A DNA stretch of 64,000 nt from Massilia sp. R2A-15 (lineage in GTDB: Bacteria; Pseudomonadota; Gammaproteobacteria; Burkholderiales; Burkholderiaceae_D). The stretch's first letter is position 1. Every line of letters starts with the position of its first letter. Positions 32,564-41,560 of the stretch are shown piece after piece. The notes beneath the pieces were generated by a model that did no database searches, had not been told where the DNA came from, and saw nothing but the letters and a program-made list of their open reading frames with translations. The stretch covers positions 1,364,001-1,428,000 of the forward strand of contig NZ_CP131935.1 of assembly GCF_030704305.1 (NCBI RefSeq), in the 5' to 3' direction. Position numbers and translations under genes: made by a program.

Positions 32564-33904
32564 ATGCAACCAGTTCCATCGTTAGTCCATCCCGCCCACG
32601 GCGGCGCCGAGCGCGCAGACGACACCGCACAGCGCGTCAACGCAAAAGTGTCGAAGCGCCTGCTGTGGTTCATCTTCCTGCTGTTTGTTTTTTCCTTTTT
32701 GGACCGTATCAACATCGGCTTCGCCGGCCTGACGATGATGAAGGACCTGGGCCTGACCTCGACCCAGTTCGGCCTGGCGACCACCTTGTTCTACGTCGCC
32801 TACATCGCCTGCGGCATCCCGAGCAACATCATGCTGGCGCGGGTCGGCGCGCGACGCTGGATCGGCGCCATCATGATCGCCTGGGGCGTCGCGTCGAGCG
32901 CGACCATGTTCGCCACCAATCCCAACACCCTGTACCTGCTGCGCGCAATGGTGGGCATCACCGAGGCCGGCTTCCTGCCCGGCATGCTGCTGTACCTGAC
33001 GTTCTGGTTCCCGGCCGCCTACCGCGCCCGCGCCAACGCCATGTTCATGATTGCGATGCCGGTCACCGCGGCGCTCGGCTCGGCCGCATCCGGCTACATC
33101 CTCGGCCTGGACGGCGCGGCCGGCCTGAAGGGATGGCAGTGGCTGTTCCTGCTCGAGGGCCTGCCTTCCGCGCTGCTCGGCTTGGCCGTGTTCTACTACC
33201 TCGACGACCGTCCGCAGCAAGCCAAATGGCTGTCGGCCGAGGAGAAGGCCACGCTGGCGCGCAGCTTGGCAAGCGATCGCCCGCCGGAGCCGGCTGCCCA
33301 CGCCAAACGCAGCCTGCTGGCCGAACTGGCGTCACCGACCGTCATCAAATTTGCCGTCGCCTATTTCTGCCTCGTGAACACCTTGGCGATGGTGGCCGTG
33401 TGGACCCCGCTGATCGTCAAGAGCTTCAACGCCGGCGCCAGCAACCAGACCGTGGGCCGGCTCGCCGCCATCCCGCAAATCGTCACCATCGCCGCGATGA
33501 TCTGGTGGGGCCGGCGCTCCGACCGCAAACAGGAACGCCGCTGGCACCTGATGCTGCCGATGCTGATGTCGGCGGCCGGCTGGATCTGCACCGCGGCGGC
33601 CAGCCACCCGGCGCTGCAGCTGCTCGGGATTTGCCTGGCGTCGGCGGGCTCTTACACCGCGATGTCGATCTTCTGGACCACGCCGGACCAGGCGCTCAGC
33701 TTCAAGGCGCAGGCGGTCGGCATCGCCGTCATCAACGCCACCGGCAATATCGGTTCGGCGCTCAATCCGGTGATCGTCGGCTGGCTCAAGGACGCCACCC
33801 ACAGTTTCAGCGCAGGCCTGATCTACGCCGCCGTGCTGCTGGTGGTGGGCGCCGCGCTGGTCATGCTCCTGCCGATCGACGGCCGCAAGCGCGCCGCAGC
33901 CTGA
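32564..33904 (+). CDS. MFS transporter, anion:cation symporter family, probable aromatic acid uptake (MhaC-like)
   Basis: Twelve-helix inner-membrane symporter of 446 residues in the ACS family: FLDRINIGFAGLTMMKDLGLTSTQFG at helix 1-2, GIPSNIMLARVGARRW, GITEAGFLPGMLLYLTFWFP. ACS members carry tartrate, phthalate and hydroxyphenylacetates. It is the first gene of the operon with the flavin hydroxylase and homogentisate genes (24-base gap), so 3-hydroxyphenylacetate or a similar hydroxy-aryl acid is the likely substrate. GGAG about ten bases upstream supports the ATG at 32564. Confidence 0.88.
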   Translation: MQPVPSLVHPAHGGAERADDTAQRVNAKVSKRLLWFIFLLFVFSFLDRINIGFAGLTMMKDLGLTSTQFGLATTLFYVAYIACGIPSNIMLARVGARRWIGAIMIAWGVASSATMFATNPNTLYLLRAMVGITEAGFLPGMLLYLTFWFPAAYRARANAMFMIAMPVTAALGSAASGYILGLDGAAGLKGWQWLFLLEGLPSALLGLAVFYYLDDRPQQAKWLSAEEKATLARSLASDRPPEPAAHAKRSLLAELASPTVIKFAVAYFCLVNTLAMVAVWTPLIVKSFNAGASNQTVGRLAAIPQIVTIAAMIWWGRRSDRKQERRWHLMLPMLMSAAGWICTAAASHPALQLLGICLASAGSYTAMSIFWTTPDQALSFKAQAVGIAVINATGNIGSALNPVIVGWLKDATHSFSAGLIYAAVLLVVGAALVMLLPIDGRKRAAA

Positions 33905-33928
33905 ACATCCCATCAGAGGACACACATC

Positions 33929-35608
33929 ATGGACATCGCATTCCAACCCTATCCGTTCAGCGGAAAGCAGTACCCGGCGCGCATTCCGGCGCTGGAGCAT
34001 GGCCAGGATGCGCGCCGCCATCCGGTGGCCATCGTCGGCGGCGGCCCGGTCGGCCTGGCCACGGCGCTGGGCCTCGCAAAACAGGGCGTCGCCTCGGTGC
34101 TGATCGAGGCCGACAGCTCGGTGTGCCACGGCAGCCGCGCCATCTGCATCTCGCGCCGCAGCCTGGAGATCATCGAGCGCCTCGGCGCCGTCGAAGGCTT
34201 CCTCGAAATCGGCCTGCCGTGGACCGGCGGGCGCAGCTTCTACCGCGAAACAGAGGTGCTGCACTTCACCATGCCGCAGGACGAAAACCAGAAGCTGCCG
34301 CCGATGATCAACCTGGCGCAGTATCACATCGAGCAGATCCTGCTCGACGCCGCCGAGCGCCACGCCGACCTGATCGACATCCGCTGGCAGACCCGCGTCA
34401 CCGCGATGGCGCAGGACGGCGACGGCGTCACCCTGCAACTGTCCACGCCCGAAGGCGACTACGCGCTGCAGGCCGACTGGATGGTCGCCTGCGACGGCGG
34501 ACGCAGCACCATCCGCGAGGAGATGGGCCTGCAGCTGCAGGGCGCCAGCTACGAAGGGCGCTACGTCATCGTCGACATCGCGATGGAGAGCGCGCGCCCG
34601 ACCGAGCGGCTGGCGTATTTCGATCCGCCGTCGAATCCCGGCTCCACGGTGCTGGTCCACAAGCAGCCCGACAACATCTGGCGCATCGACTACCAGGTGC
34701 GCGACGACGAGAGCGTCGACCAGGCGGTGCTGCCGGAGAACGTGCTGCCGCGCGTGCAAAGCCTGCTCGACATGATGGGCGAGAAGGGTCCGTGGGCGCC
34801 GATCTGGATCACGATGTACAAGGCGAATGCTCTGACGCTGGAAAAATACCGCCACGGCCGCGTGCTGTTTGCCGGCGATGCCGCCCACCTGGTGCCGATC
34901 TTCGGCGTGCGCGGCGCAAACTCGGGCATCGACGACGCCGACAACGCGGCCTGGAAGCTGGCCTACGTGATCAAGGGCCTGGCCGACGAGCGGCTGCTGG
35001 ATAGCTATTCCAGCGAACGCGTAGCTGCGGCGCACGAGAACCTCAGCTACGGCACCAAGAGCACCGAGTTCATGGCGCCGCCGTCGTTCGCGTTCGCGCT
35101 GATGCGCACCGCGGTGCTCAGCCTGGCGGAGAAGCATCCGGCGGTCCGTTCGCTGATCAATCCGCGCCAGAGCTCGGCCATCGCCTATGCGGACTCCCCG
35201 TTGAACGCGCCGCAGGAGGAAGCCTGGAATGCCGGACCGGCGTCCGGCACCGTGCTGCCGGAATGCCCGCTGACCGTGGTGCGCGACGGCGTGGAATCGG
35301 TTCGGCACATGACCGACCTGCTGGGCGCCGGCTTCACCATCTTCCAGTTCGCGGCGGGGGAGGGCGGCGATACGGCTTTGGCGGACGTGCCGGCAACGCT
35401 GGTGACGATCACCAAGCGCAGGAAGATTGATGCCAGCGCTCCTTACGGCTGGGACCACACGGGCCGCCTGTTCGCGCTGTACGGCGCCGAAGCGGGCGGC
35501 GTGTACCTGGTGCGCCCGGACGGCCACGTTGCCGGCCGCTGGCATGCTCCCTCCGCGGCGACGGTACTTGCCGCCATCGAGCGCGTGCTGCATCCGCAAA
35601 CCCGCTAA
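33929..35608 (+). CDS. mhaA: FAD-dependent aromatic hydroxylase, probable 3-hydroxyphenylacetate 6-hydroxylase large subunit (MhaA-like)
   Basis: Class A flavin monooxygenase of 559 residues: GGGPVG dinucleotide motif (37-42), DG motif (ACDGGRSTIRE), and GRVLFAGDAAHLVPIFGVRGANSGIDDA for FAD ribityl binding, plus a C-terminal thioredoxin-like domain typical of MhpA/PheA relatives. MhpA-type 3-(3-hydroxyphenyl)propionate hydroxylase is the nearest well-known name, but the operon continues into homogentisate cleavage, and a 59-residue gene follows directly. This is the arrangement of Pseudomonas putida mhaAB, which converts 3-hydroxyphenylacetate to homogentisate. Substrate is inferred from context. 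Confidence 0.8.
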   Translation: MDIAFQPYPFSGKQYPARIPALEHGQDARRHPVAIVGGGPVGLATALGLAKQGVASVLIEADSSVCHGSRAICISRRSLEIIERLGAVEGFLEIGLPWTGGRSFYRETEVLHFTMPQDENQKLPPMINLAQYHIEQILLDAAERHADLIDIRWQTRVTAMAQDGDGVTLQLSTPEGDYALQADWMVACDGGRSTIREEMGLQLQGASYEGRYVIVDIAMESARPTERLAYFDPPSNPGSTVLVHKQPDNIWRIDYQVRDDESVDQAVLPENVLPRVQSLLDMMGEKGPWAPIWITMYKANALTLEKYRHGRVLFAGDAAHLVPIFGVRGANSGIDDADNAAWKLAYVIKGLADERLLDSYSSERVAAAHENLSYGTKSTEFMAPPSFAFALMRTAVLSLAEKHPAVRSLINPRQSSAIAYADSPLNAPQEEAWNAGPASGTVLPECPLTVVRDGVESVRHMTDLLGAGFTIFQFAAGEGGDTALADVPATLVTITKRRKIDASAPYGWDHTGRLFALYGAEAGGVYLVRPDGHVAGRWHAPSAATVLAAIERVLHPQTR

Positions 35609-35625
35609 CCGCAAAGGAAACTGCC

Positions 35626-35805
35626 ATGAACGACAGCGAACTCGATGCCGTCTACACGCGGCTGTGCAAGACCATGACCGAACTCGGGGTTGACCGCGCG
35701 CCCTTGTTCCTCGCCCGATTTGCTCTGCTGGCGATCGTAGAACTGAACGATGCGGCGCTGGCCACGCGGCTGGTCGACGCCGCGGCCGCCGGCAAAGCCG
35801 CCTGA
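35626..35805 (+). CDS. mhaB: Small coupling subunit of the hydroxylase (MhaB-like), 59 residues
   Basis: A 59-residue reading frame (starts [17 protein letters not shown], ends AAAAGKAA) lies between the flavin hydroxylase and hmgA with 17- and 11-base gaps and an AAAGGAA site nine bases upstream. The composition is helical ([24 protein letters not shown]), with no signal or membrane segment. Pseudomonas putida MhaB, the coupling protein of 3-hydroxyphenylacetate 6-hydroxylase, is about 6 kDa and encoded right after mhaA; size and position match. The role is inferred from context, not from a sequence search. Confidence 0.72.
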   Translation: MNDSELDAVYTRLCKTMTELGVDRAPLFLARFALLAIVELNDAALATRLVDAAAAGKAA

Positions 35806-35816
35806 CAGGAGCAGCC

Positions 35817-37109
35817 ATGACTCTCGACTATCAATCCGGCTTCGGCAACGAATTTGCCACCGAAGCGCTGCCCGGCGCGCTGCCGGTCGGGCGCAATTCG
35901 CCGCAGCGCGCTCCCTACGGCCTGTACGCCGAACAGCTGTCCGGGACCGCGTTCACCGCGCCGCGCCACAGCAACCGGCGCTCGTGGCTGTACCGGATCC
36001 GCCCGGCCGCCGTGCACGGGCACTTCACGCCGATCGACAGCGGCCGGCTGACCAGCCGCTTCGACGAGCCGGCGCCGTCGCCCAACCAGTTGCGCTGGGA
36101 CCCGCTGCGGCTGCCATCGGCGCCCACCGACTTCGTCGCCGGCCTGGTGACGATGGGCGGCAACGGCAGTCCCGAAGCCGGCAGCGGCTGCGGCATTCAC
36201 CTGTACGCGGCGAACCGCTCGATGGAGCGCTTCTTCTACAACGCCGACGGTGAACTGCTTATCGTGCCGCAGCAGGGCGCTTTGGTCATCGCCACCGAGC
36301 TTGGCACCTTGCGCATCGAGCCGCAGGAGATCGCCGTGATCCCGCGCGGCGTACGCTTCCAGGTCCGGCTCGAAGGCGACGCCGCGCGCGGCTACGTCTG
36401 CGAAAACTACGGCGCGCTGTTTCGCCTGCCCGACCTGGGCGTGATCGGCTCCAACGGCCTGGCCAATCCGCGCGATTTCCAAACCCCGGTGGCGTGCTAC
36501 GAAGAGCGCGAGGGCGACTTCGAGCTGGTAGCCAAGTTCCAGGGACGCCTGTGGAGCGCGCCGATCGGCCATTCGCCGCTCGACGTCGTTGCATGGCACG
36601 GCAACTACGCGCCCTACAAATACGACCTGCGCCGCTTCAACACCATCGGCTCGATCAGCTACGACCATCCGGATCCGTCGATCTTCCTGGTGCTGCAGGC
36701 GCCCAGCGATACGCCGGGAGTGGACACCATCGACTTCGTGATCTTTCCGCCGCGCTGGCTGGCCGCCGAGGACACCTTCCGTCCGCCCTGGTTTCACCGC
36801 AATTTCGCCAGCGAGTTCATGGGCCTGATCCACGGCGCCTACGACGCCAAGGCGGAAGGCTTCGTGCCGGGCGGCGCGTCGCTGCACAACTGCATGAGCG
36901 GACACGGGCCGGACGCCGCCACCTTCGACAAGGCCAGCGCCGCCGACACCAGCCGTCCCGACCTGGTGAGCGACACGATGGCCTTCATGTTCGAGACGCC
37001 CACCGTGATCCGGCCCACCAGCTACGCCGTCGAATCGGCGCAACTGCAGGCCGATTACACCGAATGCTGGCGCGGCCTGGGCAAGCGCTTCGACCCGGCG
37101 CGCCGTTGA
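35817..37109 (+). CDS. hmgA: Homogentisate 1,2-dioxygenase
   Basis: Non-haem iron dioxygenase that opens homogentisate to maleylacetoacetate. The 430-residue product has the family N terminus ([26 protein letters not shown]), the jelly-roll core ([18 protein letters not shown] stretch) and the metal-binding C-terminal half ([49 protein letters not shown]). Length is as in Pseudomonas HmgA (433). Third enzyme gene of the operon, 19 bases before fumarylacetoacetase. Confidence 0.97.
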   Translation: MTLDYQSGFGNEFATEALPGALPVGRNSPQRAPYGLYAEQLSGTAFTAPRHSNRRSWLYRIRPAAVHGHFTPIDSGRLTSRFDEPAPSPNQLRWDPLRLPSAPTDFVAGLVTMGGNGSPEAGSGCGIHLYAANRSMERFFYNADGELLIVPQQGALVIATELGTLRIEPQEIAVIPRGVRFQVRLEGDAARGYVCENYGALFRLPDLGVIGSNGLANPRDFQTPVACYEEREGDFELVAKFQGRLWSAPIGHSPLDVVAWHGNYAPYKYDLRRFNTIGSISYDHPDPSIFLVLQAPSDTPGVDTIDFVIFPPRWLAAEDTFRPPWFHRNFASEFMGLIHGAYDAKAEGFVPGGASLHNCMSGHGPDAATFDKASAADTSRPDLVSDTMAFMFETPTVIRPTSYAVESAQLQADYTECWRGLGKRFDPARR

Positions 37110-37128
37110 TACTGAATAGGAGAAGAGA

Positions 37129-38451
37129 ATGATTGAATTGAACGAGACGCATGCGGCGGCGCTGCGCAGCTGGGTCGAATCGGCGAACGAACCTGGTACC
37201 GATTTCCCGATCCAGAACCTGCCGTTTGCCGTGTTCCGGCGCGCCGGCAGCGGCGAAGCGTTTCGCGGCGGCGTCGCCATCGGTGACCAGATCGTCGACC
37301 TCGGACTGGCGGCGCAGTGCGGCGCGCTGGCGCCCGATGCGCGCCCGCTCGCCGCCGCGTGCGGCGACGCCAGCCTGAATCGCTTCATGGCGATGGGGCA
37401 GGGCGCGTGGTCGGCACTGCGGCTTGCACTGAGCCGCGCGTTACGTATGGGCGCTGCCGACGCGGAGCGCCTGGCCGCCTGCCTGGTGGCGCAGTCGGAC
37501 GCCGAGTACACCGTGCCGGCGCGGATCGGCGACTACACCGACTTCTATACGTCTGTGCATCACGCAACCAACATCGGCAAGCTGTTCCGGCCAGATAACC
37601 CGCTTATGCCGAACTACAAATGGGTGCCGATCGGCTACCACGGCCGCTCCTCGTCGATCGGCGTGTCGGGCCAGTCGTTCGCCCGGCCGCGCGGGCAGAC
37701 CATGCCGCCGGGTGCCACGGCGCCGGAATTCGGTCCCTGCAAGCGGCTCGATTACGAACTGGAACTGGGCATCTTCGTCGGCGCCGGCAACGCCAGCGGC
37801 GAGCCGGTATCGATCGACGACGCCGAGTCGCACGTGTTTGGCCTGTGCCTGCTCAACGACTGGTCGGCGCGCGACATCCAGGCGTGGGAATACCAGCCGC
37901 TCGGCCCCTTCCTGTCGAAGAATTTCGCCACCACGATCTCGCCGTGGATCGTCACGCTCGAAGCGCTGGCGCCGTACCGTCGGCCGTTGGTGCGCCCGCA
38001 AGGCGACCCGGAGCCGCTGCCTTACCTGGCGTCGGAGGCCAACCGCGAGCAGGGCGCCATCGACATCCAGCTCGAAGTGCGGCTTGAGACCGAAGCGATG
38101 CGCCGCGCCCGCGCCGGCAGTGCGCGCTTGAGCGCTACGAGCTACCGCCACGCCTACTGGACCATCGCGCAGCTGGTGGCGCACCACACGGTCAACGGCT
38201 GCAACCTGCAGCCCGGCGACCTGTTCGGCAGCGGCACTTTGTCGGGACCGACGCTGGACCAGGCCGGCGCGCTGATCGAGCTGACCGCCGGCGGCAAAAA
38301 ACCGGTCGAGCTGCCGGGCGGCGAACTCAGGGCATTCCTGGAAGATGGCGACACCCTGATCCTGCGCGGCTGGTGCGAGCGCCCCGGTCATGCGCGCATC
38401 GGCTTCGGCGAGTGCCGCGGCACGGTATTGCCCGCGCGAGGCCATTCCTGA
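37129..38451 (+). CDS. fahA: Fumarylacetoacetase
   Basis: Hydrolyses fumarylacetoacetate to fumarate and acetoacetate, the last step of homogentisate breakdown (HmgB). The 440-residue product has the N-terminal SH3-like domain (DFPIQNLPFAVFRR) and the C-terminal catalytic domain with DYTDFYTSVHHATNIGKLFRP (catalytic His in HHA), the metal-binding stretch LDYELELGIFVG, and NDWSARDIQAWEY. Last gene of the operon. The isomerase that links HmgA and this enzyme (maiA/hmgC) is absent from the window. Confidence 0.97.
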   Translation: MIELNETHAAALRSWVESANEPGTDFPIQNLPFAVFRRAGSGEAFRGGVAIGDQIVDLGLAAQCGALAPDARPLAAACGDASLNRFMAMGQGAWSALRLALSRALRMGAADAERLAACLVAQSDAEYTVPARIGDYTDFYTSVHHATNIGKLFRPDNPLMPNYKWVPIGYHGRSSSIGVSGQSFARPRGQTMPPGATAPEFGPCKRLDYELELGIFVGAGNASGEPVSIDDAESHVFGLCLLNDWSARDIQAWEYQPLGPFLSKNFATTISPWIVTLEALAPYRRPLVRPQGDPEPLPYLASEANREQGAIDIQLEVRLETEAMRRARAGSARLSATSYRHAYWTIAQLVAHHTVNGCNLQPGDLFGSGTLSGPTLDQAGALIELTAGGKKPVELPGGELRAFLEDGDTLILRGWCERPGHARIGFGECRGTVLPARGHS

Positions 38452-38493
38452 ATTTTTCTCCAGCGGCACTGGCGTCGGGCAGATTCGCTTCAC

Positions 38494-39174
38494 TCAGACT
38501 GGTCGACTGCTATCGGCTGAGCGCATTTCTTCCAACGTCTGCCGCAGTCGGCGGCAAGCGAGGTCATATGTCGGATGATAGTTCAGTGCATCGATCGCTT
38601 CGAATTGCTTTTTCAAGGAATCGTGGCGTTTGTCGAGTTGTTCGAGGACCGAGTCTGCGTGCCGGACCATGACATCAGCATGCAACAGCAAAGCGTGCGG
38701 TTCCATTTCTGCAATCAGCGAAAAATCGAATATGTCTCGCCCTGTAATTCTGTCGCCGCGGTGCCACATCTTCTTCGCGATAATCTCGACGGATGTTTCG
38801 ACGTTGACCTCGCGACCCAAGATCGTTTGAACTTCAAAACCAGGTGAAGTGAGGTTGGGCGCCGCGACGAAGTCGATCTCACCTTCGACGAAGAATAGTT
38901 TCACGCTATTCGCGGCTTCCGTGTAGTCGGTCGTGAGGGACTCCGCGAGATCGCTTAGCCGTGGCGTGACGAATCCGAGCGACTGAGGATCTGGCACAAA
39001 AATATCGACGTCCTTGCTGAAGCGGTGCCCGTATTTCAGCATCAGGACAGTGCCGCCGCCAAACGTCCAAAAGGGGGCTTCACGGCCGTGCGCGGCGATC
39101 TCATCGACCAGCAGCAAGGCTTTTTGCATAAGCCCCTCCCAAAGTTGGGGAATCGGAACCTCGAACTCTTTCAT
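38494..39174 (-). CDS. AbiEii/AbiGii-like nucleotidyltransferase toxin
   Basis: A 226-residue protein with the DNA polymerase beta-type nucleotidyltransferase core of AbiEii/MenT toxins: FGGGTVLMLKYGHRFSKDVDIFV supplies the GG motif and the DxD metal pair, EIDFVAA the third acidic residue. Such toxins transfer nucleotides to tRNA or other targets and work in type IV-like toxin-antitoxin or abortive infection systems. The start at 39174 overlaps the antitoxin stop as ATGA; the frame extends 13 codons further into the antitoxin. The pair is visibly lower in GC than its neighbours. Confidence 0.85.
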   Translation of the reverse strand: MKEFEVPIPQLWEGLMQKALLLVDEIAAHGREAPFWTFGGGTVLMLKYGHRFSKDVDIFVPDPQSLGFVTPRLSDLAESLTTDYTEAANSVKLFFVEGEIDFVAAPNLTSPGFEVQTILGREVNVETSVEIIAKKMWHRGDRITGRDIFDFSLIAEMEPHALLLHADVMVRHADSVLEQLDKRHDSLKKQFEAIDALNYHPTYDLACRRLRQTLEEMRSADSSRPV

Positions 39175-39650
39175 GTCCACACCCTTCTGCAAGCCTTCCA
39201 TTCTGACGACCACTTCGCCAGATGTTTCATGATCTTCTTTGCGGGTATGGCGGATGTGGCAGCCTCCGAAATCGCTTTGACGGCGACCGGAAGAGGCGTC
39301 TCATCAAGAAAAGCCATCAAGTGTGGATGAAAGCGATCCGGAGCACAGCCCGACCGAAGCATCTCCGCCAGCGTTTCAGGCGTGACGATCTCTTTGTAGC
39401 TAGTGCTGATACTCCGTGCGGCTACCGTCAGCGCGCTTTTTACGCCAACTGAGGGCTCCAAGCTCATGCCTACGCCCAATATGTCCAACACGTTTATCAG
39501 CTTGGAAAAACCTAGATCGTTCAGTGTCCCGTTTTCCAGTTGATTGATCGTCACGCGAGACAGCCCCGCAAGCTTGGCAACGTGTTCCTGCAACAATCCT
39601 GTTTCGATCCGTTTCGCGTGAACTTTTGTTCCGATTTCCCGCAACTCCAT
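39171..39650 (-). CDS. HTH (XRE-type) antitoxin/regulator
   Basis: A 159-residue protein with an N-terminal Cro/CI-type helix-turn-helix (about 10-55; TGLLQEHVAKLAGLSRVTINQLENGTLN) and a helical C-terminal region (SAISTSYKEIV-like, LAEMLRSGCAPDRF) presumably binding the toxin. AAGGGGA lies six bases before the ATG at 39650. It differs from the classic AbiEi antitoxin, which has a winged-helix N terminus, so the pairing is a variant. Translationally coupled to the toxin. Confidence 0.82.
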   Translation of the reverse strand: MELREIGTKVHAKRIETGLLQEHVAKLAGLSRVTINQLENGTLNDLGFSKLINVLDILGVGMSLEPSVGVKSALTVAARSISTSYKEIVTPETLAEMLRSGCAPDRFHPHLMAFLDETPLPVAVKAISEAATSAIPAKKIMKHLAKWSSEWKACRRVWT

Positions 39651-39674
39651 TGTGATTCCCCTTGTGGAGAGCAT

Positions 39675-39718
39675 GTTAAATATACTTAACATTATAATGA
39701 CCGGAATGATCAACGCAA
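39675..39718 (-). promoter_or_regulatory. Promoter and operator of the toxin-antitoxin pair
   Basis: On the minus strand TTGCGT (39718-39713) is followed by a 16-base spacer and TATAAT (39696-39691). Directly after comes the dyad GTTAA GTATAT TTAAC (39690-39675), which covers the expected transcript start. This fits autorepression by the HTH antitoxin. The AT-rich segment stands out from the flanking DNA. Confidence 0.6.
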
Positions 39719-39774
39719 GTTGGCATACCTTACGTTATCCGCGGTCGTGTCGCAGCAGGGAGCGCGGCGCCTGG

Positions 39775-40659
39775 CTAAGCCCCCAGCGCGTCCACCAGGA
39801 AATCGACAAAGGTACGCACCTTGGCCGACAAATGTTTGCGGCTTGGGTAGACCGCATACACGCCAAGTTCGGCCGACTGCCATTCCGGCAGAACGCGCAC
39901 CAGCCGTCCCGCATCGATATCGTCGCCGATGATGAACTGGGGCTGGAACACGATGCCGGCGCCGCGCAGCGCCGCCAGCCGGATGATATCGCCGTTGTCC
40001 GCCTTGATCGGGCCGGAGATGGGCACGGCCACCGTGCCGGCCGGCCCTTCGAGGCGCCACTCCGTGCCTGTGCCGGTCAGCGTGTAGCCGAGGCAGGCAT
40101 GCGCGGTCAGGCCGGCCGGCGTTTGCGGCGCGCCATGGCTGTCGATGTAGGACGGCGCGGCGCAGACGATGCTACGCACCCCGCCGATCTTGCGGGCTAT
40201 AAGCTCCGACTGCGGCATGGCGCCGATGCGAATCGCCAGGTCGAAGCCTTCGTCGATAAGGTCAACCTTGCGGTCGCTGAGCGAAATGTCCAGCTGCACC
40301 TGGGGATAGGCCTGGGTGTAATCGCCGATGATGGCAGCCAGCCGGTGCTGCCCGTACGACAGCGGAATCGTCACCCGAAGCACGCCCTGCGGCATGCGCG
40401 TCAGCTGGCCGGCGATCTGTTCCGCCTCTTCGACATCGCTCACGATCTGCACGCTGCGCTCGTAGAACGCGCGCCCGGTTTCGGTGAGGCTCAGCCGGCG
40501 CGTCGTGCGGTTCATCAGTCGCGTGCCCAGGTGCTCTTCCAGCTTCTGGATTTGCTTCGACACCATCGCCCTGGAGATATCGAGCTTGTCGGCCGCAGCC
40601 GCGAAGCTGCCGCCGTCAACGACGGCCACATACATTCTCATCGAAGCAAAAAGGTCCAT
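39775..40659 (-). CDS. LysR-family transcriptional regulator
   Basis: A 294-residue regulator: N-terminal winged helix (MYVAVVDGGSFAAAADKLDISRAMVSKQIQKLEEHLGTRLMNRTTRRLSLTETG) and a C-terminal effector domain (PQVQLDISLSDRKVDLIDEGFDLAIRIG). The ATG at 40659 aligns with usual LysR starts; 14 codons upstream remain open. Divergent from the DODA dioxygenase operon across 105 bases and likely its regulator. Confidence 0.9.
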   Translation of the reverse strand: MDLFASMRMYVAVVDGGSFAAAADKLDISRAMVSKQIQKLEEHLGTRLMNRTTRRLSLTETGRAFYERSVQIVSDVEEAEQIAGQLTRMPQGVLRVTIPLSYGQHRLAAIIGDYTQAYPQVQLDISLSDRKVDLIDEGFDLAIRIGAMPQSELIARKIGGVRSIVCAAPSYIDSHGAPQTPAGLTAHACLGYTLTGTGTEWRLEGPAGTVAVPISGPIKADNGDIIRLAALRGAGIVFQPQFIIGDDIDAGRLVRVLPEWQSAELGVYAVYPSRKHLSAKVRTFVDFLVDALGA

Positions 40660-40764
40660 TAACGCGCCATTGTCAATCAAGGGGAAACAGTCTATCGCCA
40701 AGAACCTTCTTTATCAACCGATTCAACATGGATACCATGAATGCTTCTTACTGCGAGGTACATC

Positions 40765-41550
40765 ATGTCTCCACTGCCCACCATCTTTGTTTCACACGGC
40801 TCGCCGATGCTGGCGCTACAGGACAGTCCTGCCCGGCGCTTCTTGCAGGAGCTGGGACAAAGCCTGCCGCGGCCCAAGGCGATCGCCGTTGTCTCCGCTC
40901 ACTGGGAGACTGCGGGCAGCCCGGCGGTTTCGCTGGCGCCGCGGCCCTCCACGATCCACGACTTCGGCGGCTTTCCGCAGGCGCTGTTCGACATGCGCTA
41001 CCCGGCGGCCGGTGCGCCGGAAGTTGCCGAGCGCGCCGCCGCGCTGTTCGAAGCGGCCGGCATCCCGGTCGGCCGCAGCGCCGACCGCGGCCTGGATCAC
41101 GGCGCCTGGGTCCCGCTCAAGCTGATGTACCCGGACGCTGACGTGCCGGTCATGCAGATCTCGCTGGTGCGCGGCGCCAGCCCGGCCGTGCACGAAAAGC
41201 TGGGCCAGGCACTGGCGCAATTGCGCCACGAAGGCGTGCTGGTCATCGGATCGGGATCGTTGACCCACAACCTGTACGAGTACCGCGGCCAGCCGGTCGA
41301 TGCGCCCGCGCCGCACTGGGTCAGCGAATTCGAAAGCTGGATGTGCGAACGGCTGGAAGCCAATGACGCAGAGGCCTTGCTGGACTATCGCAACCGCGCG
41401 CCGTCGGCCAAGCAGAACCATCCGACCGAGGAGCACCTGTTGCCGCTGTTCGTAGCGATGGGCGCGGCCGGCGCCGGCGCGAAGACGCAGCTGCTGCATT
41501 CGAGTTTCGAACACGGCGTCCTCGCCATGGACGCGTACGCATTCAACTAA
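40765..41550 (+). CDS. DODA-type extradiol ring-cleavage dioxygenase
   Basis: Class III (LigB-like) metal-dependent dioxygenase of 261 residues, related to 4,5-DOPA dioxygenase and E. coli YgiD. Metal-binding and catalytic His are seen in FVSHGSPML, VVSAHWET, GLDHGAWVPL and SLTHNLYEY. The start at 40765 has GAGGT upstream; an ATG eight codons earlier is less likely. First gene of a three-gene operon with an esterase and a DoxX protein, so a catechol or quinol is the expected substrate. Confidence 0.88.
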   Translation: MSPLPTIFVSHGSPMLALQDSPARRFLQELGQSLPRPKAIAVVSAHWETAGSPAVSLAPRPSTIHDFGGFPQALFDMRYPAAGAPEVAERAAALFEAAGIPVGRSADRGLDHGAWVPLKLMYPDADVPVMQISLVRGASPAVHEKLGQALAQLRHEGVLVIGSGSLTHNLYEYRGQPVDAPAPHWVSEFESWMCERLEANDAEALLDYRNRAPSAKQNHPTEEHLLPLFVAMGAAGAGAKTQLLHSSFEHGVLAMDAYAFN

Positions 41551-41560
41551 GGGCCTGATC

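Noticed and set aside
33332..35818. 828-codon open frame on the minus strand
   Set aside because: It runs antisense through the MFS and mhaA-like genes; no domain is recognisable and the sense genes have clear motifs.
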